A program made the position numbers and the translations under genes. Positions 34,967-46,400 of a DNA stretch of 64,000 nt are shown here, piece by piece (position 1 is the stretch's first letter; every line of letters starts with the position of its first letter). The stretch is from Sitta carolinensis. Taxonomy: Eukaryota > Chordata > Aves > Passeriformes > Sittidae. The notes under the pieces are model-generated. The model made no database searches. It saw only the letters and a program-made list of their open reading frames with translations, and had not been told where the DNA came from. The stretch is from the NCBI GenBank assembly GCA_032173965.1, contig CM063288.1, positions 11,326,501 to 11,390,500 on the forward strand, given 5' to 3'.

Positions 34967-35995
34967 GTAAAAAGCAGAAGAATTTCATATTCAACCAAAC
35001 TCATATCTAGCACAATGAACTCACTTTTGTATGTTTTAAAGGAAGGAAAACATTTGGAAGAAAAATACTTATTTTAGTGTGTTTTACTTAGTAAGAATCC
35101 CTTCCTGTACATCAACAGTTGGATCCTATTGATTGTGCTGTTGCAAATAGGATTTAAATACTGTAATTGTAAATGAAGGTATTTTTGTAATTTGTATCAC
35201 TTTAAAAATAAGTTCATAACCTTTGGCTTTTCAGTTCTTATTCACACTGGGATGCATAAAGAATCTGGACACTGTAAAAGCCTGGGATTTTATAGCAAGA
35301 CATTTTATCAGATGTTATCAGCTCAATCTTCTTGTTTGGGCGGTCTGAAGCAGACGTCTACTATAATGTCACCAGTCCCTGCCCTCCCTTTAATCCTGAC
35401 ACGTAAACTGTCAGCCACTGTGACCATCTGGACCATCAGCTCTGTCTTCTTAAACCATGCAGAAGTTGCTTCATTCAGAAAGATCTCCAGCACAGGATCT
35501 CTGCAGTCACTGTGACCTGGAGCACCTACAGCCAAGAGCTGAAGGGTCCTACCTACTGATGTGTCTGGAACAAGAATTTGAGACTGTGGTATTACCATAG
35601 CTACCTGTGCTATTTTTCAGATAAAAGGTCACAGTCTTAAAAATTAGATCTTGCCTCACTATAAAGGAGGAAAAAGTGCAGTGGTTTCTGCTGGTTATAT
35701 GTGGGAAGCAGTACTGGTTCAGCATGTTTGTTTTCCATTCTCTCTGGAAGGCTTTGAGTTTTAATTTTAGTGGAGATGAATGGAAAACAAATAAATAGAA
35801 ACAGTGGGCGGAAGACCAAGCCCATTCAGATGCAGCTGATACATGGAAATTAATAACTGGATGGCTGCCAAGAGGAAGAGCTGTGCTCTATGTTAACTTT
35901 TTTTTCACAGAGCTGTGATTTGGAATACACTGAATTGGCTCACAATTCCTTTCTGGGACAGTTAACTGATGGAACAATCCATTAAATATTTGCTA
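34967..35995 (+). other. IQCB1: IQCB1 3' UTR and flank with candidate poly(A) signals
   Basis: AT-rich DNA after the stop. AATAAA occurs at 35790-35795 and ATTAAA at 35981-35986; an earlier AAAATAAG near 35206 could serve as a weak signal. The antisense CR1 fragment at 35323-35500 would fall inside a long UTR. Which end is used cannot be told from sequence. Confidence 0.45.
35323..35500 (-). mobile_element. CR1 LINE endonuclease fragment
   Basis: The minus strand reads SLRVRIKGRAGTGDIIVDVC then FRPPKQED, matching the CR1 ORF2 endonuclease signature (WVRIRG..ADIVVGVCYRPPDQDE). The open frame continues upstream on the minus strand to 35598, but that part does not look like CR1. Only a fragment remains. 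Confidence 0.7.
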
Positions 35996-38190
35996 AGGCA
36001 CTTGCAGGTGTTGTTGAGTTACATATTATTCTGCACAGCTCTGCTGTGTTAGTTTTGAGCCATGCCCATGACAAGACAGGTGCCCTACAACTACAAGAGC
36101 AGAGGGTCTGGGGGCAGTCACCAGGGGCTCCAGGGATGGAAGCTATCCCTCAGCAGCCAGGCTCTGGTGCTGGAAACGGCCCAGCATCTCTTGATGAACT
36201 GCAGCAAGACAGCTTTTCCCTTCTAAATACCTGAGTCCTCTGTTTACATCATAGTCCCCTCAGCCATGCATCCTCTGACCCAAACCATTTTGATTCAGAA
36301 GCCTCTACTCTTGTGTTTATTCCTAATCACCCTTATTGTAACAGCTCCTTACTGCAGGGAGGTGGTCACAAAAGGGCTTTGCTGAATGTATCTTACATAA
36401 AGAGCTGAGCCGCATGGCCAGCGTTAAATACCAAATGAATTGGAGAGCCATCTTCCCAAAACACCATTTATTGTAATGGCTTCTGCCACTCACTGCCAGT
36501 GGAGTGGATAATGAACTCCCCCTTTGGAATATGCAATTTGCTAAATCATGGGGGTTTTCAAGTGAACAGAGAACCTACTGGAAGATGCTGTTTTGCTGGA
36601 GGAATTCAAGTTGCTGGTCCAGCAGCACAAATTCCTCTGCTCCACCACAGCCCTGATAAAAATGCTTTATTTTACTTTGTGCTTGTCACCAGGAGATCTC
36701 AGCCAAATCCATTTTATAGACCAGGGAAACTGAGGCAAGAGAGCCATGAGGGAACATGCCTATGGCTATAGATAGCTGTATAACCTGTCACTTGTTCCTG
36801 TTACTGTCCCAGGCAGAGAAAGCCACAAGAAAGAGGCCACATGCTGGGGTGGAGCTGGAAGATGCTCCTGGATGCCAATTGTTGTGGCCAGTTCAGAGCC
36901 TGGGCCCAGTAAAAGAGATTCCCAACCTCCTCTGATGCCCCACTTGGCTCACAGTGGGAAGGATATGGCATAGTTTGACTCATCTTCTTTTCAGATCTTC
37001 CTGCACTATGTGCAGGACATGTTGCTGGCATTTCATTTCACTGCAGCTCCTTCTGGAATAAGATACTCCTGCCTTAATAATGGGAGCAGATATAGACATC
37101 TAAACAGAAGCCACTTCCAGCCTGCTACCAAGTAGGCAGTCCTGTCTGGGTTTTACAATTACCCAAAAAAAGACTGTAGGAGAGGCCATGAGCTGCAATG
37201 GTCCAGTCCTACTCCTTCTTTTCTGTTTGTCACAGGCATGCCCAGAAAGCCTGGAGCTGTTACTTGGACATAAACCTACGGCATGGGTGGTCCAGCCAGG
37301 CAGGAAAAAGGGGCACCAGCAGTTCTGGACTGTGCCCCGTTGGGTAGCAAGCAGGCTTGACTTGGAAGGCAGAAGAGAGACCGTGCTGACCCAGAGGAAT
37401 TCTGGGGGTGCTCTCCACACTGGTGGGGTGATATTCCTGGGGGAACCTGCAACAAGGCAAGGGGCAGAGGTGGAGCCCAAGCTATGAAGGCAGTGGAGCT
37501 CAGGTCATGAAATATTGATGTTGTCTAAGCTGGCCTGTGGGGGCGATTGAGCTGAATTGCAGGTTTCTGTTGCTGTGATAAATTGGTCCTATTTGTCATG
37601 TGGTTTTGTTTCTTCCCTCCCTTAAGTAAAGCTATTCAGGAGCATTATTGCTATGGCCTCAGCAGCAGTGAACAATCTGGAAAACAAAATCCTCTGGTGG
37701 ATGTGGATAAAATGGAAGCAATGGCAACTGTTCTTCTGCCAAAGGCGCCACCAAAGTCATGGAGCTGGAAGAAGGCAGCAAAAAGAACAAAACAAATAAA
37801 CAAAACATTACTCAGCCCTTTCGGAGACAAAGCAGTGTCCTCTCCTGGCTCCTGCAATTGAGGAAAATTCCTGTTTATGCAGACAGATACATTTTTTTAG
37901 CTTTAGCTGTAACTGGACTCTGCAAACAACAGAATGTTCATCTCCAGCAGAGACACAGGCATACACTTGAGACTGTGCTGCTAAATCCAAGGGCGTCTCC
38001 TGGCCTTTCAGACTGGCTGTAATAGGAGCTCTGAACCGAGGACAAGAGATAACCCTGATGCTATTTCACCCCTTGCCTCCGAGTCTTCTCCTGCCCATTT
38101 CCATGGGAGCAGAATCTGGTACAAACATCTGCTCTTCACTGCAGAGTATCACATATAACAAGTACAAGGGGAGACAAAAGCTTTCTCTGG
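35996..38190. other. Intergenic DNA
   Basis: Apart from the MIR-like relic near 36.7 kb I recognise nothing. Several 60-126-codon open frames occur on both strands, but none has splice context, homology I recognise, or codon structure suggesting a gene. Confidence 0.5.
36660..36790 (-). repeat. MIR-like ancient SINE relic
   Basis: CCATTTTATAGACCAGGGAA followed by ACTGAGGCAAGAGAG parallels the antisense MIR core (CCATTTTACAGATGAGGAAACTGAGGCACAGAGAG). Flanks are degraded. Such CORE-SINE relics are rare in birds and old. Confidence 0.5.
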
Positions 38191-38193
38191 GTC

Positions 38194-38203
38194 TATTTAT
38201 AAA
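38194..38203 (+). promoter_or_regulatory. TATA-like box before a signal-peptide-like ORF
   Basis: TATTTATAAA lies 66 bases upstream of an ATG at 38260 that opens a short hydrophobic leader. Spacing suits a core promoter, but no other promoter feature is seen. Confidence 0.3.
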
Positions 38204-38259
38204 TTAACACGCATCGGAAAAGGAAGCAGCTTATTGCAGAGGGAGCTGCAAAGACCGTC

Positions 38260-38314
38260 ATGATGGGTCTCCAAGTTCTCCTTATGATCCTTCTTTACAG
38301 CACAATAACACCAG
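38260..38314 (+). CDS. Possible signal-peptide exon of an unknown gene
   Basis: ATGATG begins MMGLQVLLMILLYSTITP, a good hydrophobic secretory leader, then CCAG|GTCAGA, a possible donor leaving phase 1 as in many secreted and immunoglobulin-type genes. A strong acceptor-like TTTTCTCTGCAG ends at 38820, but joining there gives a stop after 22 further codons. I do not recognise a gene, and no Ig-like exon follows. It may be chance. Confidence 0.2.
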
Positions 38315-39479
38315 GTCAGAAACCCTTTAAGAATGAGATTGTTTACTGACATGAGCAATATATGGGCCCAGATTGACCAAGGGGAACTAAAGGACAGCTT
38401 CCTCCTTTCCTCTCTCCCCTGCTGTTCCTGAAGGCAGGGCTGGGTTTAGCCCAGGTGGCTTCTTGTGACAGAATGGCAGAGTCTGGCAGATGAAGGCCAA
38501 GGACAGCTCTGGCAGTTTTTCCCAGTTGTGCCAGAGAACATCTCTGTAACCTTGAGCACATTCTGTCTGTCTTTTCCTCTGATGTATGAGGCTTACTGAA
38601 GAGGTTTCGTATGTTTTATTTGTAATTTAAGAGCCTATATTGGAGGATGCTGTGTGCTCAGTGCCATTGAAATCCCTTTCTACTAAGGTTAAATAGGAGT
38701 TTGACAGACTCCAGAAAGAAAAAAAAAAAAAAAATTGGTATCATCAGGTATTGAATACACAGAAAGAGTACAGGGTTGCTATGTTATTTATTTCTCTCCA
38801 CAATTAACTTTTCTCTGCAGAATTTAGTTCTTCTCTAATTAATGTCCTCAAACAGAAACAATGTCTTTACTTAAGCTGGATCACTTAACAAAACTCATGA
38901 ATGTGAGAAATTCTGATCAGGGTTCTCCCTTTTAACATGTCTCACCAGTCCAGAACCTGCTTGTTCAGAACGAAATGAACACACGCACAGATGTGTAGGT
39001 CCAGTACCAAGACCCAGCTCAAGCTAGCATTACATGATAGAGCCTATGAACTGCAGCACTTAATCCCAAAAAATGTCAGCATAACTATTAATTTGCCAAG
39101 TCCTTACTGACTGAAAGGGAAAAAGGTCCAAGCTTCTACGGTTATCCCTAAAATGAACGGTTGATTAAAGTAGTTGTAAATGCAGGATACATTTCTCCCT
39201 ATGCCCAGAACAGGGATAAACGGAGGCGTTACCACTGCCCTGGCTTTATTCTCACAGCAGCTCCCCTCTTTCCAGAGAGACTGCCCGTCACGTGTAAGAG
39301 CCTGTGGAGGCTGCTGCAGGAAGATAGTCAGGAGAGTCACCAGAGCCGTGCTTGCAGTAGGACAAAAGAACGTGCGATCTGTGACCGGAGATAGGGACTC
39401 CCGAGGTGGCCAGTCTAAAGAAAAGCTACCGGATATGGAAAATGAGGGATCCCAAGCACCGTAAGAGGAAGCCGAGGGC
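38315..39479. other. Intergenic DNA, one A-rich run
   Basis: Contains an A run at about 38719-38734. No gene, clear repeat or RNA is recognisable. Confidence 0.5.
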
Positions 39480-39636
39480 GAATCCAAGCCCTGCTCGGAT
39501 CTGCCCGGCACTCTGGGGAAGGAGGGGCGCAGGGCTGGGGAGAAGGGCGGGCGCCGAGTGCCCTAAAGCCGAGGCTGCGGGGATCCCCTGCCCGCCCCTC
39601 AGCGCCGCCCGCTCCCGGCCCCGCGGGGACGCCCCA

Positions 39637-39741
39637 CTCTGTCCCCTCAGCCCGCTCGGGGCGGGGCCCTCCGGGGACCCCCGGCTCCGTCCCCTCAGGA
39701 CCGCCCGCTCTGTCCCCTCAGCCCGCTCGGGGCGGGGCCCT
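39637..39741. repeat. 34-bp perfect direct repeat carrying GC boxes
   Basis: A 34-base unit starting CTCTGTCCCCTCAGCCCGCT and ending GGGCGGGGCCCT occurs at 39637-39670 and again, identically, at 39708-39741. A third partial copy of its core, GTCCCCTCAGG, lies between. Each full copy brings one Sp1-type GC box. Confidence 0.85.
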
Positions 39742-39773
39742 GAGGCCGGTACCTCGCCCGAGCCGCGCCCGCC

Positions 39774-39787
39774 GTTGCCGTGGTGAC
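39774..39787 (+). promoter_or_regulatory. RFX X-box-like motif
   Basis: GTTGCCGTGGTGAC matches the RFX consensus GTNRCC-N(0-3)-RGYAAC with one mismatch in the second half-site. It sits just upstream of the inferred first exon. RFX sites mark many ciliary genes; binding here is inferred. Confidence 0.4.
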
Positions 39788-39789
39788 GG

Positions 39790-39915
39790 GCTAAGCCGGG
39801 CCTGCGAGCGGCGGGCGCCGAGGGGCCGGGCCGGAGCCGACCCGCGGCTCGGCGCTGCCGGGGCGGGCATGCACAACAAAGGCGGCGGGCGACGCGTCCC
39901 GGGCGGGCTCCGCAG
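39790..39915 (+). other. Inferred first exon of a plus-strand gene extending beyond the window
   Basis: Supported only by CpG-island context and the donor CAG|GTAGGC. The start is a guess. No second exon is recognised in the following 24 kb, so the first intron would be long or the transcript non-coding. Confidence 0.35.
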
Positions 39916-40400
39916 GTAGGCAGGTGCGGGCGGCGGGCGGCGGGCGGGTGGGTCCCTCTCGGCAGCCAGTCCCTCAGGACGTATCCCCACCGCCCTGCTG
40001 TGAGGGGAGAAAGCTCCTTCTTCATCCTCAGCCCCGACCCCGGCGCACCGTGTGGGCGCGGGGCCGCAACAAAGGCAAATGGCTGCGCGGTGGGGAGGGC
40101 TGTGGGTCTCGTTCCCCGGGTCCAGCGGGGCCCCTCGGGTGCTACCGGCAGCTGGGCGCCCAGCGCGGAGCCCGGGAGCGGGGGGATGCGCGCGTTCCCC
40201 AAGCCCTTCCAGCCCGGCCCCGGCTGCCACCTGCTCGCTGCCGGGGTCCCGCATGTGCCCGCGCCCCGCTCTCCCCGCTCCGCGCCAGCCGCGGGGGCTC
40301 CGCTGGCGCAGCGCGGGCCGGAGCGCTCTGCCTGGGCGCTGCTCCGGGCAAGCCCCGCCGTCGCTCTCGGATCTTAAAACAGCACCCGCAGGGACAGAGA

Positions 40401-43400
40401 GCTTTGCAGTCGATAGGATAGAGCCTTGGAGATGCCTGGGGGCTTTTTGTCCTGTTCAAGGTGGGAAATCGTGTGCTGGTACGGTACTAGGCTGAGTTCA
40501 ATCGTTGATGCTGGGCAGCACTGGTTCTTTAAATCTGCGACGTCCCAGTGAGTCATTTCTAAATTAATTTCCATGTGATTTCAACTCCAAGATGCATTCT
40601 CCCAAATTCATAATAGATTTTGATACCTGAGGTGTTAGCAAGGGCATCTGTTTGAATCCATGGAGGTAGAAGTTTTACTGCATTATTGAATTCCCTGGAG
40701 AAAAATCTGTAAAATCTGCTCCTACCGTTTACATTTACACTGCAGCAAAGCAGCACTGCGTGCATCTACCCTTTAACCTTTCCTCATTTCCTAGTCCTTG
40801 TGGCACTGAAAAGCATTATAAACAACTCTGCTTGTTTGTTGGTATTATAGTAAGGCCTGAGGGCTTGGTAATGGTTTCTTACACTCATGGCTCTCAAAAT
40901 GCTTCACAGACCTCAATTAAGACTGGGAGCACTGCTGCAAATCTGGGGGAGTTTTATTGATCCCATTTTACAGATGAAGGAGCAGATAACAGACCTAGAA
41001 AGATTTAAGTCAAATCCAGGACCTAAGCACAGATTCCAAATCCCCTATTTAAGGTGCTCTTCCCCGCCTTACTTTAAAAATTTTTGTTCTAATTTCACTG
41101 GCTGCTCCATGAGATGTTTTGGGTATTGTCAGCCATGTATGCTCTGGGATTTTGAGATACTGCTCTTGCATATTGCCAAAAGTGATGTGCCTTTAGTGCC
41201 ATACCATTGAGAATAATGGTTTCTTTGTAAATTCTCTCTTATTTGGTTTGTACTGAAGTAGAACCCAAGAGCTCTATCGTGAACAAGGATGCGTTAGGTA
41301 AAGCATTGTGCAGCCAGACAGCAAAGCATGCACAGAGCTGATGAGCCAGACACGGAAAGCCTGGGTGTCTGCTGTGGTTTCTTTGGTAGCCTCCCTCAAA
41401 AAGAGACATGGTATCTCTTTACTAAGGCTTTTTGAAGGGTATATTTCCAAAAGCAAAATAAGTGATTGCTATTGTAACTGCAGCTGTGAAGACTCCTGAT
41501 CCTAGCCTGGTTTTTGAGTCTGTCCACTTGCTTTCATGGCCCAGATAGGAGGTAGACTGTGTTTGAGCTCTGGTTCACATCCTTTGGCATTGCTTATACT
41601 GATCTCCTTAAAGGCCTTTAACCAGAGAACCCCAGCTGCAGTCTCAGATTTAAGGCTTGCCTCTGTCTGTAGAGAACTGTACAATATAACAACGGTAGGC
41701 CCAAAGCATTTATAAAGTTTTAAGCTCTTTAAGCTTCATCTGTGTAAGAAAAGCCTACTGCAGACTAGGCAATGATGCACAGCTCCTGGTAGTCACAAAG
41801 GAAAGGGAAAGGAATGCTTTTATGGATTTTCTGAGTTTATTATCCATTGTGTGCTTGCTGAGTCTGATTTAGTCTAACAAGATAGTCTGGAAATCACGTT
41901 TTCATAATATTTACATTTGTAGGAGATCAAGTTCCACTTCAAATACAGCTCCCCAACCAACCAATTACCCCCCAACCTTAAAAATCTCAGTGCTGCAGGT
42001 GCAAGAAACATTGCTGATTGATGGCAGACAAGATACAGTATCACAGCTGGCTTCCTTTCCAGTGTTTCAGAGGACAGTTCTTTAGGAGGAGAGACAGCAA
42101 GCACAGCTCCAGGGCCTCCATGGCTGGGCATCAGCCAATTACTGCCATATCAGATTAGCTCTATGGCACATCAGCACACATTTATGTTAATACAGATGCA
42201 ACATGACTGTTCCATAGTATTGATTAAATTATTGTGTTTACAGCCCTATAACATGACTAATTGAAAGGGAGGTTCTGATTACAAAACCATGGACTTTGAA
42301 GGTGATTTCTTCTGCAGCTTTTGAATGGGCCAGTTTGGAGCTAAGAAATGAACTACTAGAGGACATTACCCAGTTTTTATTTTCCATTGATGCAGTTACC
42401 CTTTTGGCAAACTCTTGGGGAAAAAATCCTCTATCACAAATGAAACAGGAAGATTTTAACAGTTTTTTTCCACCTCGCCAGGGTCCTGTTGCAATACAGC
42501 TTGTGCTACTCTAGCTGCTTCTTGGCCTATGACAAAAGATTTAACCTGCCTATGCCCTGCAGGAGTGTAGCCCTTGCAACCAGCCTGAAGATTCCTCAGC
42601 TGCCACCGCAGTAAGCACATTCTCCTTGTCCAGAGCAGCTTGGCAGCAGCAGTCATGGGTGTTAGTGAGATGAGGAAGCATCGCATGCAGCACTCCATAG
42701 CCAGGATTGTAAAGCTGTCCACAGCTTGATGAATTTCCTGCTCCCATGTCACCTGCCAACATTCAAATGATGCATCTATTTGTCTCTGGGAATAAACTGG
42801 GCACCTCTGGCCAGCATCTCCACAAGTTTTGCAGTCCCTGCTTCATAATTAGCCCAGTCTGAGCTTCCATCTGTTTTTAAGTTCGCAGCGGTCCTCACAG
42901 CTGGCTCCTGGCAGCCATTATCCCCTTCTAGCACAGGAACAGCTTTAGCTCTGAGTCTTGGGAGAATGGACAGATCTGGCAAGATCAATGAGATAAGGGA
43001 AAATAACAAAGAGGTAAAAAACAGGTATATGGGCATAAAGAGGGAAGGTAGACTGAGAATGTATGTGACAGTGAGGGCAAAATGAAGTGACAGGTGGGAG
43101 GCACAGCAAATCCTGAGTCTTTATGGAAGTCACAGACAAGGTGGAGGGAGTTGGGGAGCTCTGCAGCTTGTAGGAAAGGGTGAGAGATCTCTGCTGCCAG
43201 GGAGAGTTTGCATTACATCTGCCAGCCCACTGCCCAGGCTTTAGAGCTGTTCAGCCTGCCCAAGCCACTGCACAGGGCTGTGCACTGCAGGGCTGTGTTT
43301 GTAATTTTCTAGACATCCTCCTGTAAGCCACAGCAACAAAGGGTGAGTATCTCCAGGAACTGCGCGGGAGTGCGGCGGTGGTCAGTAACTTTGTGCACAG

Positions 43401-46400
43401 TGCCATCCCTGCTGAGGAAGGGCCCTGGGAAAACTGGTGGCCGGCAGCAGGCACCAGCATCAGTTACATGAGGAGGAGCAATTTGCTACTCAAGGACAGA
43501 AAGGACAGTGGGAAGTCTGTGATTTCAGGAATTAGTTATGGAAAGCTGGGATCCTTAGGCTGAGGTAATAAGAATAGCTGGAGAATTAGGCAATTCCCAT
43601 ATTCATGAGCTGACAGACTGCAGTCCCTTTGCCAAGGCTGAATTAAATACACCAAGGGGCAGAGGAGTTTTCTGGTTTTGCTAACAGCTGCTTCAAGGTG
43701 AAGCACAAGGGGAAAAAAAAAGCTCCACTGTCTGCTGATACTCACTTTGCCATGTAACATCTCAGGGCCCTTTGCAGGCCTTTTGGAACCTGTGTTTGAA
43801 CAGGATCTTCACATTCTAGAAATAACTTGTTTGGGAACTTAATGGTACCTGTCCTAAAGATTTCTCTCCAAAAAGGGACTAAAGGTTCTAAAGCTTTTTA
43901 AAGAAAACCTGTCTTAGATGGGAGGTCAAGGAGCAGCAGTAAATTTTTTCTTATAAAGAAAAATCATGTCTTTGTGTTTTTAGCTAGAGAGTGTCTACGC
44001 CCTTGCATTCTCTGCTGTTGAAATGCTTAAACATACGTGTAAGCAAAAATCCATTTTTCCTTTGGGATATGAAGCTTCAGCAGATGGTAGTGGGAGTTTG
44101 CAGGCTCGGTTCTTTGTCAGTGCTTGCCGCAGCAGCCTGACACTGCACTAGCTGTGGATGCAATGCTAGAGCTGCTCCAGTCAGACACTGTGCAGCCCAT
44201 CTTGTGGCTTCCCTGGCGTCTGGGAGCAGTGCTGGCAGTCTCCTGTCAAAAGTAATTTGTTTACCACACAGCAATCCTACTGTTTCTGTAGGCATGTTTA
44301 GGAAGCTAGTAAGCAACTGAAAGATGACAGTGGCTTTGACCATAATCAAGTGATTCACAAGACTCAGAGTACACACAGCTGAACTTTTCACGCAAGGTTC
44401 TTCCCCAAGGAAAAGGGGAATTAAAGACCCTCAGATGCTGAGCAGAGACAGCTCCATTCAGACCTAGCACAGAATGGATGCACATTAGTGTCTGGTGTCA
44501 CAGCCTGTTGGAGCTGTTGTGTCAGATTTATTTGCTGGCTTCCTAGCTTGTTGAAAGGACAACATGCCTACTATTCCCTCTATTCAAGTCTTTGCTCATC
44601 TTAAGGATCTTTACTTCTTAAGCATCTCTCTCAATAAACACACCTTGCAAAGAAGTCTAGAGACACAGCAATGGGTTAGGGTTTGGCTAGAGCAGAATTA
44701 GAACTAGCCATGGCTGGTACTGGATTGAAACTGAGCCCCCTTGACCAACAGGATATCAGTTCCTGGAGATATCCGTCATCTCTGTGCTGAAGTGCTGCTG
44801 TCATTTGTGGTGGTTTGGCTGATCCTTCCAGCCTGCTTCTAGGAGTAGACAGAAGCAACCCCTTCCAAGAGAGGGTCTGTCTTGAAAGACCCTTTCCAAG
44901 AAAGTACCTTGGAAGAACCAGGGAGGTAACTGCTTCTCATAAAGGATCAATAGAGTTTCACTGCTAATCTGTGCTGTAGCAGTTTAACCTGAAAAAACTC
45001 CCTCAGGCCTGAACTGAAACCTCTCAGTTACAAGCAGACGAGAGCATTCCCTCAGGAGTCCTGGTTTGCGGTACTTAACTGTTTTGCACTGATGTGCCCC
45101 ATTTTTTACCACAGCTGTTGCAACAGCTCTGTTCTCTGTGGACGATCAGGGCTCAGGTTTCCACAACACAAGATAAGCTGTCAGTAAGCCCCAGTGTGGC
45201 ACTTCTCCTCCTATTTAAGGGCTAGATACAGCTTTAGAAATTGGTGCTTTATAATTGCAGAAGCCATACATGCAGTGGGGAGACCTCATAATGCAGTACT
45301 TCAGCTTCCCTAAAAGCTCAGTATCACTGAAAACAAGCATCAGCCAAAGTCACAGGAGAAAAAACAGAAAAGAAAATCTGGTTTTGAAAGAGGAATGGGT
45401 AGGCCATGGCTACCATTGTACTGATAAGCAGCCTCTGAGCTGATCAGCTTTTTAAGATTAAGGTGCATAGCTTGCTTGTTTGATCTGCCACTGGAGTTTC
45501 GGAACACCTTCCAACATGTACAGGAAGAGTCAATGTCTCTTTCCTGGCTCTGAGAACCAGGTCTGCTAACTCATCAGACAGTCCTGTCTCTCAGTGAGGA
45601 TATTCTGCCCTTTATTCTGGATTCCGTTCTTACCTGGGTACCACAGAGCCATGTTCCCAAGGGACAGTCATTGCTTGTCTACACAGTGCTGTGATATTTC
45701 TGGTCATGTGCAGACAGTGGAGTAGTAACTCTGCAACACTTTTTATTCTGGCTCTCACCACACTCCTCAGGCTTTTCTTCATTACAGCAGTAGCATGAAG
45801 TAAATCCATAAAACAGAACTAATCTGGCCAGAAGCAGCTGTAGGCACTAGCATAGCTCACAACCACATCAGCAATCCTGTTCATGCTTACAGCAGTGCAG
45901 CATGCATTACTACATACCTTAGTTGTTTGGTTTTTTTAATAGGATGGCTTTTGACCTCTGTAGGAAGAAGATCCCTACTCCCTCTGGCGTGTCAAGAGGG
46001 ATGAGGGTCAGAAACTTTATTTCCTCTTTGCCTAAAAGCCATTCTTGTCCCTGTATCTCAACTCCTGTAAAGATGGTCAGAGCACAGTCCCTTTTGAGTG
46101 AAGTAATATTCAGATTAAAACTCCAGTTATACCTCAAGCTAACACTATCTTAAAGAGCAAACCCTTTGAAGAATAAATGTCATACAAATCAGCTCAAAGT
46201 TGTTGTAATAGGAAAGGCAGATGAGATTTATATATCTGGAGAGAAGGTCTGCTATTTTCAGATGGAAATTAGAAAAACAAGGGAGGTTGGCCACTAGACA
46301 GGTACTTATTAAGGGGCAGATTTCCATTTGCTTTCCTTGCTGGATTGTTTTGAAAAATGCAAGCACCTGTTTTTGGTGAAATGTTGAAGCACATTCTGTG

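Larger units (their letters stand above)
39480..40400 (+). promoter_or_regulatory. Orphan CpG island, probable promoter of an off-window gene
   Basis: An abrupt change to very GC- and CpG-rich DNA with several GC boxes (GGGGCGGGGCC at 39658-39668 and 39729-39739), an X-box-like GTTGCCGTGGTGAC (39774-39787) and a good donor CTCCGCAG|GTAGGC at 39915/39916. The donor points to a plus-strand first exon, roughly 39790-39915. An ATG at 39869 opens MHNKGGGRRVPGG, but I cannot tell whether it is coding. Mammalian order would make this GOLGB1, whose first exon is non-coding; this is unproven here. Long open frames inside the island on both strands are composition artefacts. Confidence 0.7.

Noticed and set aside
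39426..40495. Open frames up to 258 codons in the second CpG island
   Set aside because: Same composition effect, with overlapping frames on both strands and low-complexity translations.
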